A stretch of DNA of 64,000 bases from an uncultured Paracoccaceae bacterium (GTDB lineage: Bacteria; Pseudomonadota; Alphaproteobacteria; Rhodobacterales; Rhodobacteraceae): contig CATOSU010000003.1 in the NCBI GenBank assembly GCA_951812615.1, positions 372,001 through 436,000 of the forward strand, in the 5' to 3' direction. This document shows, piece after piece, positions 43,040 through 53,063 of this stretch. The number at the start of each line of letters is the position of its first letter. Position 1 is the first letter of the stretch. The notes under the pieces are model-generated. The model searched no databases, was not told the origin of the DNA, and saw only the letters and a program-made list of their open reading frames with translations. A program made the translations under genes and the position numbers.

Positions 43040-45587
43040 TCACGATGCGCCCGGGCACGACAATCACCTTTTTCGGCGGCGCACCGTTCAGCGCGCGCTG
43101 AACAGCCTCTGCTGCCAGCGCCAGTTTTTCAACCTCGTCCTTGGCCAGATCCTTGGGCACGCTGATTTCCGCGCGCCGTTTGCCGTTGACCTGAACCGGC
43201 AGGGTAATAGTGTCGTCGATCAGCATGGCGGGATCTGCCTTGGGCCACGGCGCAGTGGCAATCAGCCCCTCGCCCCCCAGCATTTGCCAGATTTCCTCGG
43301 ACAGGTGCGGGGTCATTGGCGCCATCAGCTGCGCCAGCGTTCTTGCGGCCTCCTGCTTCGCGGCTGCCCCGGCCCCGGATTTCGACAGGGTGTTGGTAAA
43401 GGCATAAAGCTTGGCGATCGCGGCGTTGAAGCCAAACGATTCGACGCCGCCGGATACCTCGTGGATGGTCTTGTGCATTTCGCGCAAAAGCGTTGCGTCG
43501 TCCCCGGCCTTGCCCTGATCTTCTGCCGCCGCGGCCTCGGCCGCGATGCGATAGACCCGCGACAGATGCTTATGTGCCGCCTCCGCGCCGGACGCGGTCC
43601 ATTCCACGTCGCGCTCGGGGGGCGAATCGCTGAGCACGAACCACCGCGCGGTGTCGGCGCCGTAAGACGCGATGATGTTCAGCGGATCGACCACGTTGTT
43701 CTTGGATTTGGACATCTTGGCCGACGGGATCACCTCGACCTCTGTGCCATCTTTCAGAAATGCACCGCCGTCGCGCAGGTCCACGTCCTCGGGATAGTGA
43801 TAGACCGGCCGCCCCTTCGGCCCCGGCGTCTGATAAATCGCGTGGGTCACCATGCCCTGCGTAAAGAGCGCATCAAACGGCTCGCGCGCCGAGGCGGGCA
43901 GGTGCCCTGTGATGTTCATCGCCCGGGCAAAGAACCGGGAATACAAGAGGTGCAGAATCGCATGTTCGATCCCGCCGATATACTGGTCCACATTCATCCA
44001 GTATTCGGCATCCGCCATATCTGTCGGCGTTTCGGCCCGGGGCGCCGTGAACCGTGCGAAATACCATGACGAATCGACAAACGTATCCATCGTGTCCGTT
44101 TCCCGCTTCGCCGGCGCGCCGCAGGACGGGCAGGGCACGTCGCGCCACGTCGGGTGCCGGTCCAGCGGGTTGCCGGGGATCGAAAAGTCGATCGGTTCGC
44201 CGCCTTCGTCGTAGGGCAGTTCAATCGGCAGGTTTTCCTTTTTCTCAGGCACCACGCCGCATGTGTCGCAATGCACCACTGGAATCGGACAGCCCCAGTA
44301 CCGCTGGCGGCTGAGCCCCCAATCGCGCAGGCGGAAATTGGTCACGCCTTTACCCCAACCCTGCGCCTCGGCAAAATCGATGGTGGCGTCGATGCCCTCC
44401 TGCCCCGTGGCCTCGTCGATGCCGGTGAAATGGCTGACCCATTTCACCTTTTCGGTCTTCGGCGGAACGTATGCTTCGTTCTCCACCGGTTTCGGGTCGT
44501 CGACTGACAGGAATGTGTCGATCACCGGCAGGTCGTACTTCCGGCAGAAATCCAGGTCGCGCTGGTCATGGGCCGGACAGCCGAAGATTGCCCCGGTGCC
44601 GTAATCCATAAGGATGAAATTCGCGATCCAGACCGGCAGTTCCCAATTCGGGTCAAGCGGATGTTTCACCCGCAACCCGGTGTCAAAGCCCAGCTTTTCG
44701 GCCTTCTCGATGGCCTCTTCGGTGGTCCCGCCCTTACGGCAGTTCGCAACGAATTCGGCGACCTCGGGCCGCTCGGCCTCCAGCGCTTTGGCAATCGGAT
44801 GATCGGGCGAAATCCCGACAAAGGACGCGCCCAGCAGCGTGTCGGGCCGGGTCGTGTAAACCTCGACCTCGCCGCCGTCGGTGCGTTCGAAACTGAACTG
44901 CAACCCGCGTGACTTGCCGATCCAGTTCGCCTGCATCAGCTTGACCTTGGCCGGCCAGCTGTCCAGCCCGTCAATCGCGTCCAGCAGTTCACCGGCCATG
45001 CCGGAGATGTTGAAGAACCATTGCGTCAGTTCGCGCCGCTCCACGTCCGCGCCTGACCGCCAGCCCTTGCCGTCGATCACCTGTTCGTTGGCCAGTACGG
45101 TCATGTCGACCGGGTCCCAGTTCACCACCGCGTTCTTGCGATAAACCAGATCGGCATCCAGCATGTCGAGAAACAGCGCCTGCTGCTGGCCGTAATACTC
45201 CGGGTCGCAGGTGGCAAATTCACGGGACCAGTCGATTGACAGGCCCAGCGGCTGCATCTGGTCCTTCATCGTGGCGATGTTGCCATAGGTCCAGTCCTTG
45301 GGATGCCCGCCCGAGGCCATTGCGGCGTTTTCCGCCGGCATCCCGAACGCGTCCCAGCCCATCGGATGCAGCACGTTATGTCCCGTAGCCAGCTTGTGCC
45401 GCGCAATCACGTCGCCCATCGTGTAATTGCGCACGTGCCCCATATGGATGCGGCCCGACGGATAGGGAAACATCTCCAGCACGTAATATTTGGGCTTGTC
45501 GCCGCTGCGCGTGGCCTCAAAAATACCGGCCTCTTTCCAGGCCTGCTGCCATCTGGCTTCGATCTCGTTGGCGGAATAGCGCGACAT
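43026..45587 (-). CDS. leuS: leucine--tRNA ligase
   Basis: The 853-residue class I synthetase has the HIGH-type motif ([15 protein letters not shown], residues ~42-56), the editing domain, and [13 protein letters not shown] (KMSKS). It charges tRNA-Leu. The C-terminal domain ends GRIVNVVV. Length is typical. No leader peptide or T-box-like structure is expected in this clade, and none is seen. A terminator-like hairpin precedes it. Confidence 0.98.
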   Translation of the reverse strand: MSRYSANEIEARWQQAWKEAGIFEATRSGDKPKYYVLEMFPYPSGRIHMGHVRNYTMGDVIARHKLATGHNVLHPMGWDAFGMPAENAAMASGGHPKDWTYGNIATMKDQMQPLGLSIDWSREFATCDPEYYGQQQALFLDMLDADLVYRKNAVVNWDPVDMTVLANEQVIDGKGWRSGADVERRELTQWFFNISGMAGELLDAIDGLDSWPAKVKLMQANWIGKSRGLQFSFERTDGGEVEVYTTRPDTLLGASFVGISPDHPIAKALEAERPEVAEFVANCRKGGTTEEAIEKAEKLGFDTGLRVKHPLDPNWELPVWIANFILMDYGTGAIFGCPAHDQRDLDFCRKYDLPVIDTFLSVDDPKPVENEAYVPPKTEKVKWVSHFTGIDEATGQEGIDATIDFAEAQGWGKGVTNFRLRDWGLSRQRYWGCPIPVVHCDTCGVVPEKKENLPIELPYDEGGEPIDFSIPGNPLDRHPTWRDVPCPSCGAPAKRETDTMDTFVDSSWYFARFTAPRAETPTDMADAEYWMNVDQYIGGIEHAILHLLYSRFFARAMNITGHLPASAREPFDALFTQGMVTHAIYQTPGPKGRPVYHYPEDVDLRDGGAFLKDGTEVEVIPSAKMSKSKNNVVDPLNIIASYGADTARWFVLSDSPPERDVEWTASGAEAAHKHLSRVYRIAAEAAAAEDQGKAGDDATLLREMHKTIHEVSGGVESFGFNAAIAKLYAFTNTLSKSGAGAAAKQEAARTLAQLMAPMTPHLSEEIWQMLGGEGLIATAPWPKADPAMLIDDTITLPVQVNGKRRAEISVPKDLAKDEVEKLALAAEAVQRALNGAPPKKVIVVPGRIVNVVV

Positions 45588-45601
45588 GGAGCGGTCCTTT
45601 G

Positions 45602-45630
45602 CATGAAAACGCCGGGCGTTGGCCCGGCGT
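45602..45630 (-). terminator. hairpin with short T tract between the DUF3576 gene and leuS
   Basis: ACGCCGGGC/GCCCGGCGT (9 bp, 45609-45630, GTTG or CAAC loop) is followed on the minus strand by TTTTC. It lies downstream of the DUF3576 gene and just upstream of leuS, so it would separate the two transcripts. Confidence 0.7.
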
Positions 45631-45657
45631 GGTAATAGAGCGGATTGATCCGGGTTT

Positions 45658-46194
45658 CTACAGTTTGCTGTCTCTGGACCGGAGTTGCCGCGCCCGGGTC
45701 AGGATCGCGTCTTCGACCGCACGGGCGGTTGACGCGTTGACCGCGCCGCCCCTGGACTGCAGTGAAACCTTCAGGCTGCGGGCATCCAGCGCGGGATCGC
45801 TGATATGAACCGTCGCGCGATAGGCGCGGCCTCCGCCGGGCGGTGTACCGTAACCGGTAACGATGACCCCGGTGAACGGATCAACGGACTGAACCGGCAG
45901 AAAGCTGAGAATATCCAGCGACGCGGTCCACAGATAGCGGTTGACCTGAACTGTCTGTTCGGCGCTGCTCGATCCGAAAACATCCCAGATCGACGAGCGT
46001 TCGTATCCGAACCCGGCATTCGACAGATTGTGTTCTGCGCCCGCCACGCCCGAGCCGGGGTTAATCACAGGCTCCGGCGGAACGGAGTTCGGATCTACCT
46101 GCGAATTGCGGCCGGAACCGCAAGCCACCAACGCGCCGCATGCAAACAATGCCAGTACGGCCCTGGGGATGATGAAATGCGCCGAAGGCCTCAT
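45658..46194 (-). CDS. DUF3576-family lipoprotein
   Basis: The 178-residue precursor has a lipobox (GALVACGS, Cys ~25) and a mature part matching DUF3576: [30 protein letters not shown] and [21 protein letters not shown]. The family is an alphaproteobacterial outer-membrane-associated lipoprotein of unknown role. A terminator-like hairpin follows it. Confidence 0.88.
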   Translation of the reverse strand: MRPSAHFIIPRAVLALFACGALVACGSGRNSQVDPNSVPPEPVINPGSGVAGAEHNLSNAGFGYERSSIWDVFGSSSAEQTVQVNRYLWTASLDILSFLPVQSVDPFTGVIVTGYGTPPGGGRAYRATVHISDPALDARSLKVSLQSRGGAVNASTARAVEDAILTRARQLRSRDSKL

Positions 46195-46263
46195 CTGTTT
46201 TTCTACCCTGACTGCCCTTCGCCTGTCCTACTCAAGCGGGGCGGGCGGGGCAAGAGCAATAAA

Positions 46264-46293
46264 TTGACGCGAATATGGCACGAAACGTAAGAT
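46264..46293 (+). promoter_or_regulatory. candidate sigma70-type promoter of the porin gene
   Basis: TTGACG (46264-46269) and TAAGAT (46288-46293) are 18 bp apart, facing the porin. The implied 5' UTR of about 210 nt is long, so this is tentative. The 319-bp gap to the porin holds no gene. Confidence 0.4.
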
Positions 46294-46461
46294 TGTGGTG
46301 AAATCATGGCGAAAATTCACCGAAGTTCAGATCATCTTCTGCCGTGAATTCGATGCATGCGGCAAGACTGTGGCATAGTTGCACCATCCGCCACCACTTT
46401 GCCACGCTGAATGGCCGACCTCTTGCCAACCGAGGGTCGAAAGGGCGAAACCCCTTGCATA

Positions 46462-46486
46462 CCCACACCGGATTCTCCGGTTTGGG
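46462..46486 (+). promoter_or_regulatory. 5' UTR hairpin of the porin gene
   Basis: Inverted arms CCCA-c-ACCGGA and TCCGGT-t-TGGG with loop TTC give ten paired bases and one mismatch. The hairpin ends 27 nt before the start codon. It may stabilise a strongly expressed mRNA or act as a target for a small RNA. Confidence 0.55.
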
Positions 46487-46513
46487 CGTATGATTGAAAC
46501 CGAGGGAAAAACT

Positions 46514-47524
46514 ATGAAAAAGGTTCTCTTTGCAGCAGTAGCCATGGCCGCCGTCGGCTCGATGGCAGCTGCAGAAGTCCGCATCAGCGGCTACGGTCGC
46601 TTCGGCTTGGACTATAACGACGGCAACAGCCGTGCGACCAACGGTGTCAGCAAAACCAGCATCACCAGCCGTCTGCGTCTGCAGTTCGACATGTCTGCTG
46701 AAACCGATGGTGGCGTGGCGTTCGGTGCTCGCTTCCGTGCACAGGCAGAAAGCCGCGACAACGCTGGCGCATCCAACGGTGGTGCCGGTACTGCTGTCTT
46801 CAACGGCGCACGCTTCTTCGTGACCTACGAAGGCTTCTCGCTGGGTGTTGGCAACATCATCGGCGCGTTTGAAAACACGCCGGGTATGTACCTCGAAACC
46901 CGTACCGCTGGTACTGGTATGGACGGTGCAGGCTTCGTCAGCCACGTTGGTAACGTCAACGCCAACTACTTCAACTGGGACTCCTATTCGTCCGGCGGCT
47001 TCGGCCCGAACGGTGTTGAAGCAATCTACTCCAACGCTGGTTTCACCGGCCACCTGTCCTACTCCACCGATAACGGTGCAACCGCACTCAACCGCATCGG
47101 TGCCATGGGTGCATACACCTTTGGCGACTGGACCGTTGCTGTTGGTGTCCAGCGCTCCGACATTGCGTGGGAAGACAAGGCAGTCGTTTCTATTCAGGGT
47201 GACCTGGGCAAGTGGGGCGTTCGCGTCGCATACGGTGACAACGACGGCATCGGCAAATGGGGCCTGTACGGCAACGTTGACGTTGGCGCAGCTTCCAACA
47301 TCCTGCTCTGGGTGACCTCGGAAGACGCGGTTTCCGCAACTGACGTGGCCGCCGGCCGTAACGACAACCGTGACTCCGTTGCTGGTTCCAACCAGGGTGA
47401 AGGTACCTCCTACGGTATCCACTACTCCTACGACCTGGGTGGCGGCGTGTCCTTCGAAACCGGCTACCGCCGTGCGTCGAACGACAACGACACCTTCCAG
47501 GCTGGTGTTTACTTCTCCTTCTAA
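46514..47524 (+). CDS. outer-membrane porin (alphaproteobacterial)
   Basis: The 336-residue precursor begins MKKVLFAAVAMAAVGSMAAA (signal), then AEVRISGYGRFGLDYND and repeated amphipathic strands typical of a 16-strand barrel, ending with Phe (VYFSF). It allows passive uptake of small solutes. Codon use differs from neighbours: preferred GGT, GCT, AAC, CGT, as in very highly expressed genes. A GAGGGAAAA ribosome site precedes the ATG, and a strong terminator follows. Substrate selectivity unknown. Confidence 0.94.
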   Translation: MKKVLFAAVAMAAVGSMAAAEVRISGYGRFGLDYNDGNSRATNGVSKTSITSRLRLQFDMSAETDGGVAFGARFRAQAESRDNAGASNGGAGTAVFNGARFFVTYEGFSLGVGNIIGAFENTPGMYLETRTAGTGMDGAGFVSHVGNVNANYFNWDSYSSGGFGPNGVEAIYSNAGFTGHLSYSTDNGATALNRIGAMGAYTFGDWTVAVGVQRSDIAWEDKAVVSIQGDLGKWGVRVAYGDNDGIGKWGLYGNVDVGAASNILLWVTSEDAVSATDVAAGRNDNRDSVAGSNQGEGTSYGIHYSYDLGGGVSFETGYRRASNDNDTFQAGVYFSF

Positions 47525-47548
47525 TAGAAGCGACGAAGTTTCAGGATT

Positions 47549-47579
47549 GGGCAGGCCTTCGGGTCTGCCCTTTTCTTTT
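47549..47579 (+). terminator. strong rho-independent terminator after the porin
   Basis: A 9-bp stem GGGCAGGCC/GGTCTGCCC (47549-47570, one G-T pair) with a TTCG tetraloop is followed by TTTTCTTTT. Confidence 0.92.
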
Positions 47580-47623
47580 GTGCAGGCCGGTGGTTTTCTG
47601 ACGCCGGACAATCAGGAAATACC

Positions 47624-48274
47624 ATGCCGCTGGAAGATATTCGTGACCGTATCGCTGCCGCCGAACACAAGGCCGGGCGCGCGCCGGGATCCGTCACGCT
47701 GATCGCGATTTCCAAGGTGCAGCCGAACGAACGGGTCGAAGCTGTCCTGAACGAAGGTCACCGGGTCTTTGGGGAAAACCGGGTGCAGGAAGCGCAGGGC
47801 AAGTGGCCCGGTTTCATGGACCGTTTCCAAGATGTCGACCTGCATCTTGTCGGCCCGCTGCAGACCAACAAGGCCCGCGCGGCTATCGATCTGTTCAGTA
47901 CCATCCATTCGCTCGACCGGCCGAAGCTGGCCAACACACTGGCGCGTCTGGCGCAGGAGACCGGCGATTGTCCGGACCTGTTCATTCAGGTCAACACCGG
48001 TGAAGAGGATCAGAAGGCCGGCGTCCTGCCCGACGACGCGGAACAGTTCATTTCCGATTGCCGCGCGCGCGACCTGCCGGTGAAGGGCCTGATGTGCATC
48101 CCGCCCGTGCACGAGGAACCCGCGCTGCATTTCGCCCTGCTGGGCAAGATCGCGGAGCGAAACGGGCTGTCGGGCCTGTCCATGGGCATGAGCAGTGATT
48201 TCGAATCCGCCATCGCGCTGGGCGCCACCCATGTGCGCGTCGGCTCGGCAATATTCGGAGCCCGGATGGGCTGA
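47624..48274 (+). CDS. YggS-family PLP homeostasis protein
   Basis: The 216-residue protein has the alanine racemase-like barrel with the PLP lysine in LIAISKVQP, FGENRVQEAQGKW and HLVGPLQTNKARAAI (the family has IGxLQ/T-NK). LSMGMSSDFESAIALGATHVRVGSAIFG closes it. YggS binds PLP and balances the free B6 pool rather than acting as an enzyme. It converges with a lytic transglycosylase, 3 bp between stops. Confidence 0.95.
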   Translation: MPLEDIRDRIAAAEHKAGRAPGSVTLIAISKVQPNERVEAVLNEGHRVFGENRVQEAQGKWPGFMDRFQDVDLHLVGPLQTNKARAAIDLFSTIHSLDRPKLANTLARLAQETGDCPDLFIQVNTGEEDQKAGVLPDDAEQFISDCRARDLPVKGLMCIPPVHEEPALHFALLGKIAERNGLSGLSMGMSSDFESAIALGATHVRVGSAIFGARMG

Positions 48275-48277
48275 CGA

Positions 48278-49450
48278 TCAGAGCTTGGATAGCAATTCGG
48301 GCGTCGGCCACGCATCCGCCGGCAGTCCCAGCCGGGCCTGTTCCGCCTGAACCGCGGCCCGGGTCCGCGCCCCCAGAATGCCATCGACCTTGCCCACGTC
48401 ATATCCCCGCGCCTGCAGCTTCGTCTGCAGCGACTTCATTTGCGACCCGCTCAACCCCGGATCCGGGTTGCCGGCGTCATACACTTTCGCCCCCTCCAGC
48501 CGCGTGGCAAAATACCCGGCGGTCAGAACATAGACAAAGCTTTGATTCCATTCAAAAAAGACACGGAAACTCGGATAGGCCAGAAACGCGGGCCCTTTGT
48601 GCCCCTGCGGCAGCAGCACGCTCGCGTTCAGCCCGGCCGGTCCCAGCGACCCTTCCCGCGGCTTCACCCCCGCCGCGGCCCAGTCGCTGACCGGCATCAT
48701 GTGATCGACCCCGGTCTTGCTCAGGTCCAGCCCGGCAGGGATCACCACCTCCTGCAGCCACGGTTCACCCGGCCGCCATCCCAGATGCGACAGCATCTTG
48801 CCGCCCGATGTCAGCGCATCCGGTGCGGATTTCTTGAGCGATACGCGCCCGTCCCCGTCCGCATCAACACCGTTGTCGAGGATGTCCTGCGGCAGCATTT
48901 GAACCATGCCGATCTCGCCCGCCCATGCGCCGGTTGTCGTGTTTGGGTTGAAATTGCCCTTTGAATACAACTCCAGCGCGGCAAACACCTGCGGCCGGAA
49001 CAGCTGTGGCCGGCGGCAATCATGGGCCAGCGTCACCAGCGCGTTGCGCGTGTTGAAATCCCCCTGATAGCCCCCGTAGTCGGTTTCGAACGCCCAGAAG
49101 GCCAGCAACACGCCGCGCGACACGCCGTATTTCTCCTCGATCCGGTCGAACACGGCTTCGTACTGGCGGGCCTTGGTCCGGCCGTTGTCGATCCGGTTCT
49201 GCGAGATCAGCCGCCGGGAAAACTCGATAAACGGTTTCTGGAACACGCCCTGTGCCCGGTCCGCACGCAGCACTTTCGGATCCTGCTGAACGCCCCGGAA
49301 AAACCCGTCGACAGTGGTGCCGTCAAACCCGCGCGAAACCGCTTCGGCCTTCATTTCATTGACAAAATCGCCAAAAGATCCGCCGCATTGCGCCATCGCC
49401 GCGCCCGCGCTCAAACCCAACCATGCCAGTCCGGAAATCAGCCGCATCAA
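48278..49450 (-). CDS. lytic murein transglycosylase (MltB-type) with peptidoglycan-binding domain
   Basis: The 390-residue precursor has a signal peptide (WLGLSAGAAMAQ). The catalytic Glu lies in LLAFWAFETDYGGYQG. VDHMMPVSDWAAAGV and the DNGVDADGDGRVSL segment belong to the goose-type lysozyme/MltB fold. The C-terminus (MKSLQTKLQARGYDVGKVDGILGARTRAAVQAEQ) is a PG_binding_1 repeat. It cleaves glycan strands with anhydro-MurNAc ends during wall turnover. Confidence 0.94.
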   Translation of the reverse strand: MMRLISGLAWLGLSAGAAMAQCGGSFGDFVNEMKAEAVSRGFDGTTVDGFFRGVQQDPKVLRADRAQGVFQKPFIEFSRRLISQNRIDNGRTKARQYEAVFDRIEEKYGVSRGVLLAFWAFETDYGGYQGDFNTRNALVTLAHDCRRPQLFRPQVFAALELYSKGNFNPNTTTGAWAGEIGMVQMLPQDILDNGVDADGDGRVSLKKSAPDALTSGGKMLSHLGWRPGEPWLQEVVIPAGLDLSKTGVDHMMPVSDWAAAGVKPREGSLGPAGLNASVLLPQGHKGPAFLAYPSFRVFFEWNQSFVYVLTAGYFATRLEGAKVYDAGNPDPGLSGSQMKSLQTKLQARGYDVGKVDGILGARTRAAVQAEQARLGLPADAWPTPELLSKL

Positions 49451-49493
49451 TTCAACCCCTGCAAAACAATTGCTGCGACACTAGCGGCAGAGA

Positions 49494-50396
49494 TCAGACA
49501 AGAGCAATGGCCAAGGTCGCAATCGCGGCCCATCGCCAAACCGACCAAAGCACCGCAACCGAGGCATCGATATCCTCGGCCCCGATGTCCGTGCGGGCCC
49601 CATCATTGACCCATGCGAAATCCTGCAACGTGCCGTCATACACCCGCGGCCCGGCCAGAGCGATGTCCAGTCGCCGCGCCATGGCCGCCTCGGGCCAGCC
49701 GGCATTGGGGGATTTGTGGCGCCGGGCATCCCGCACAATTCCGTGCCATAGCCTCAACCCGCCGGGTAACGCGATCAGCAGCGCGGTCAGCCGCGCCGGA
49801 ACAAGGTTCATCAGATCGTCCAGCCGGGCCGCTGCCCAGCCGAATTTCTCATACTTTACAGTGCGATACCCGATCATGCTGTCGGCGGTGTTGACCACCT
49901 TGTAAATCAACAATCCGGGCACGCCGCCGATCAGGAACCACAATGCCGGGGCAATGACCCCGTCAGACAGGTTTTCCGAGGCGCTTTCGATCGCCGCCCG
50001 GCTGACCTGCGCGCGGGTCATGGTTCGGGTGTTCCGGCTCACGATCAGGGAAACGGCCATCTGACCGTCACGCGCGGACAATCGCAACGCTCGGGCCACC
50101 GACGCCACATGCTGTACCAGCGACCTCTGCGCCAGCAGAACGGCGACGCTCAGTGCTTCGGCCACCGGCCCGATCCACCCGATGACGCCTCCGATCACGA
50201 TCGCGCCAATGACCAGAATCAGGATCGCCAGACCTCCTTTCAGCCGCCGCTGCCCCCCGGAATTCAGCCGTCGGTCCAGCGCTGCCACCGCGTGTCCCAT
50301 CAACACCGCCGGATGCCGCAGTCGCGACCACAGCCAGCCCGGTTCACCGAACACCGCATCCAGCAGCAGGCCAGCCAGCAAAACCGGCGCCGTCAT
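49494..50396 (-). CDS. cbiB: adenosylcobinamide-phosphate synthase CbiB/CobD
   Basis: The 300-residue membrane protein has about five hydrophobic helices. [24 protein letters not shown] is the family start, and SAIES-type [20 protein letters not shown] and [12 protein letters not shown] follow. It joins the aminopropanol phosphate to the corrin ring. The start ATG overlaps the cobC stop by 4 bases. The gene is named cobD in the Pseudomonas denitrificans scheme. Confidence 0.95.
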   Translation of the reverse strand: MTAPVLLAGLLLDAVFGEPGWLWSRLRHPAVLMGHAVAALDRRLNSGGQRRLKGGLAILILVIGAIVIGGVIGWIGPVAEALSVAVLLAQRSLVQHVASVARALRLSARDGQMAVSLIVSRNTRTMTRAQVSRAAIESASENLSDGVIAPALWFLIGGVPGLLIYKVVNTADSMIGYRTVKYEKFGWAAARLDDLMNLVPARLTALLIALPGGLRLWHGIVRDARRHKSPNAGWPEAAMARRLDIALAGPRVYDGTLQDFAWVNDGARTDIGAEDIDASVAVLWSVWRWAAIATLAIALV

Positions 50397-51346
50397 GTCA
50401 GCGCGGCCTGTATCCGGTCCCAGCCGTCTTCGGGCGGCAGTCCCAGCCGCAGCCAGTTGCGGGAATACGGAAAGATCCGGGACCAGATGTGATGCCGGGC
50501 CAACCTGTCCTGCCACGCGGATGCGTCCCCGACATCATAGAGCCGGAACAACGTGGTGCCCCCCACCACATGGCCGCCCGCGCGTGTCACAATCCGGTCC
50601 AGCCGCCCGGCATCCGCCGCCAGACGGTCCCGCGTGGTCCGGGCCCAACCGGTGTCGCGCAGCGCCGCTGTCCCGGTTTCCAGCGCCGGACCCGACACCG
50701 CCCACGGGCCCAGCATTTCGTTCAGAGCCGAAACCGTGCCCGGCGCGGCGATCGCAAAGCCCAGCCGCAAACCGGCCAGACCCCAGAATTTGCCAAAACT
50801 TTTCAATATGATGACGCCCGGCCGGTCGGCCAGATGGATCAGGCTCCGGTCCGGGCAGACGTCACAGAAGCTTTCGTCGATCACGGTCAGATCCGCGGTT
50901 GCGTCGGCGGCGGACCACATCCGGCCATCCGGGTTGTTGGGGTGCACCATGACCCTCGCGCTGCCCGGACGGTCATTGTCAACCTGCCACCCGGCAGCGG
51001 CAAAGGCTGCTGCGTGTTCGTTATAGGTCGGCCCGGTGATCTGCACGCGCCCGGCCGGGCGTTGTGCCGGGATGCGCGCGATCAGCGCGGATGCGCCTGG
51101 CGCGGCGAGGATTGCCGCACCATCGGGCACCCGCCAGAACGCCCGCGCGGCATCGGTCAACGCCTGTTGCGCGTTCTGGTCCGGCAGCACGGTCCAGACA
51201 TCGCGCGACAGCACCGGCACCGGGTAGGGTGCCGGGTTGATTCCGGTCGAAAGGTCGATCCAGTCCGCGCGCGCGCCGCCATAGACCGCTAGGGCCGCAT
51301 CCACGCCGCCGCCGTGATCGCGGGATTTCGGTACAGGGGTGGTCAT
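50393..51346 (-). CDS. cobC: cobalamin biosynthesis aminotransferase-fold protein CobC
   Basis: The 317-residue PLP enzyme is of the histidinol-phosphate aminotransferase/threonine-phosphate decarboxylase group: [26 protein letters not shown], and the PLP lysine in [17 protein letters not shown]. In the P. denitrificans pathway CobC (equivalent to the Salmonella L-threonine-O-3-phosphate decarboxylase CobD) supplies the aminopropanol phosphate used by CbiB. The pair with cbiB supports this. Confidence 0.93.
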   Translation of the reverse strand: MTTPVPKSRDHGGGVDAALAVYGGARADWIDLSTGINPAPYPVPVLSRDVWTVLPDQNAQQALTDAARAFWRVPDGAAILAAPGASALIARIPAQRPAGRVQITGPTYNEHAAAFAAAGWQVDNDRPGSARVMVHPNNPDGRMWSAADATADLTVIDESFCDVCPDRSLIHLADRPGVIILKSFGKFWGLAGLRLGFAIAAPGTVSALNEMLGPWAVSGPALETGTAALRDTGWARTTRDRLAADAGRLDRIVTRAGGHVVGGTTLFRLYDVGDASAWQDRLARHHIWSRIFPYSRNWLRLGLPPEDGWDRIQAALT

Positions 51347-51421
51347 ACCCGTGACCTGCCGGGAAACTCCCGCCGCTTCAAGCGGATTTCAACGGCGGCT
51401 GCCTGCCGGTCAGGACCGGCG

Positions 51422-51437
51422 TTAACCTTTTGTTAAC
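51422..51437 (+). promoter_or_regulatory. CtrA-box-like site TTAACC-N5-TTAAC
   Basis: The sequence TTAACCTTTTGTTAAC has TTAA-N7-TTAA, the full consensus for the cell-cycle regulator CtrA. It lies between cobC and a receiver-domain gene, 75 nt before the latter. CtrA controls motility and gene-transfer-agent genes in Rhodobacterales. Confidence 0.7.
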
Positions 51438-51511
51438 AAAGTCGCGGGATCACGGGGACCGGGAGCGGTGCAAGTTTAAGAACGAAATCAGCGGTTGCAC
51501 CCGGAAGTCCG

Positions 51512-51874
51512 ATGAAAGTGTTGATCGTCGAGTGCCAGCGCGAGCTGGGTCTGTTGTGGCAGCGTCACCTGATGCGGCACGGGGTCGAGGTTGATCTCGT
51601 CCATAGTCAGGAGGCCGCGATTCAGGCGCTGTATCGTCAGTCCTACGATCTCCTCGTTCTCGACCTCGTGCTGGACGAAGGCAGCGCGCTGGCCGTGGCC
51701 GATTTCGCCAGCTACCGCCGACCCGACGCCCGGGTCCTGTTCGTCACCAACACCAGCTTCTTTTCAGACGGCTCGATCTTTGCCCACAGCTCCAACGCCT
51801 GCGCCTATGTTCAGAGCGGAACCCCGCCCGAGGATCTGGCCGCGATGGTGGAACATTACGCCGCGCCGCGCTGA
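51512..51874 (+). CDS. single-domain response regulator, partly degenerate
   Basis: The 120-residue protein is a receiver domain alone (MKVLIVECQRELGLLWQRHLMRHG). The phospho-acceptor Asp is D51 in LLVLDLVLDEG. The acidic pair after beta-1 is Glu-Cys (E7, C8) instead of two acids, and the conserved Lys near the C-terminus is missing (VQSG). So phosphorylation may be weak or absent, and it could act by partner binding. A CtrA box lies upstream. No kinase is adjacent. The end overlaps the convergent hydroquinone reductase by 19 bases. Confidence 0.85.
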   Translation: MKVLIVECQRELGLLWQRHLMRHGVEVDLVHSQEAAIQALYRQSYDLLVLDLVLDEGSALAVADFASYRRPDARVLFVTNTSFFSDGSIFAHSSNACAYVQSGTPPEDLAAMVEHYAAPR

Positions 51875-52845
51875 TCCCGCCCGTGCGGTTCATCGTAGTC
51901 CAGAACCGGGTTGATCGGCACGATCCGGTGCGGATTGATGCTCTCGTGGCTATAGTGATAGTGGCGCACGATATGCTGCAGGTTCACGGTCTGTGCGACG
52001 CCCGGCCACTGATACAGCTCGCGCGTATAGGCCCACAGCGCCGGGTAATCCACGATCCGGCGGCGGTTGCACTTGAAATGCAGGTGATAGACCGGGTCGA
52101 ACCGGATCAGCGTCGGGAACAGCCGCCAGTCGGCCTCTGTTATCCGGTCGCCCATCAGATAGCGGTTTTCGCTGAGCCGCGCCTCCAGCCAGTCAAGCGT
52201 GTCGAACAGCGGTTGCACGGCGGCGTCATATGCCTCCTGCGTAGAGGCGAACCCGCTTTTATAGACGCCGTTGTTCAGCGTGTCGTAGATGCGTGCGTTC
52301 ACCTTCTCGATCCCGTCACGCATCTGTTCGGGCCAGTAATCGTCGTGGTTGCCGGTGATGTCGTCAAAGGCCGAATTGAACATGCGGATGATTTCCGAGC
52401 TTTCATTCGACACGATCGTGTTTCGGGTCTTGTCCCACAGGATCGGCACGGTAACCCGTCCGGAATATTCCGGATCGGCGCGGGTATAGATCTCGTAGGC
52501 AAACCCGGACCCGTACAGATCATCGCCCGTCGCCCCGTGATCGTTCGTGCGAAAGGTCCAACCCCGGTCCAGCATGTCGGGATGCACCACCGAAACCGAG
52601 ATGTGATCGGCCAGATCCTTGAGCTGACGAAAGATCAGCGTGCGGTGCGCCCAGGGGCAGGCATAGCTGACATAGAGATGATAGCGCCCTGATTCGGCCG
52701 CGAACCCATCCCGGCCCTGCGCACCGGCGGTGCCATCCGGCGTGATCCAGTTGCGGAATTGCGCGGCCGAGCGTTCGAATGCGCCGCCCGTCGATGTGGT
52801 GTCGATCGGCCCGGTTGTCCATGTGCCGTTGTGCAGATGCCCCAT
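51856..52845 (-). CDS. glutathionyl-hydroquinone reductase (ECM4/YqjG-type GST)
   Basis: The 329-residue protein has the xi-class GST active-site YVSYACPWAHRTLIF, with Cys as nucleophile. VVHPDMLDRGWTFRTND, RADPEYSGRVTVPILWDK and TRELYQWPGVAQTVNL fit the family. It reduces S-glutathionyl-hydroquinones to free hydroquinones. Length is right. It ends inside the response regulator gene on the other strand. Confidence 0.94.
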   Translation of the reverse strand: MGHLHNGTWTTGPIDTTSTGGAFERSAAQFRNWITPDGTAGAQGRDGFAAESGRYHLYVSYACPWAHRTLIFRQLKDLADHISVSVVHPDMLDRGWTFRTNDHGATGDDLYGSGFAYEIYTRADPEYSGRVTVPILWDKTRNTIVSNESSEIIRMFNSAFDDITGNHDDYWPEQMRDGIEKVNARIYDTLNNGVYKSGFASTQEAYDAAVQPLFDTLDWLEARLSENRYLMGDRITEADWRLFPTLIRFDPVYHLHFKCNRRRIVDYPALWAYTRELYQWPGVAQTVNLQHIVRHYHYSHESINPHRIVPINPVLDYDEPHGRDQRGAA

Positions 52846-53063
52846 GCCTGCCTCCTTCCTGTTGTCCTATGCAATATAGGGTTTTCGCGTTGAATTCAGC
52901 GCCGGTTCACAGCGCAGGCCGGGTGCGTATCCGCACAGATCGCAGGGACGGGTGGCACAGACAGGCAACGCTTGGCCGCAACCCGCGGGTGGTTTCCAAC
53001 TTTAAACTTGATTTTAGGAGAAGGTGGGGCAGGGTCGTAGTCAGGTTCTTGGGGAGGACTGTC

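Noticed and set aside
46304-47611. 435-residue open frame antisense to the porin
   Set aside because: It mirrors the strongly biased codon use of the porin, has no ribosome site or known motifs, and covers the whole porin plus the terminator.
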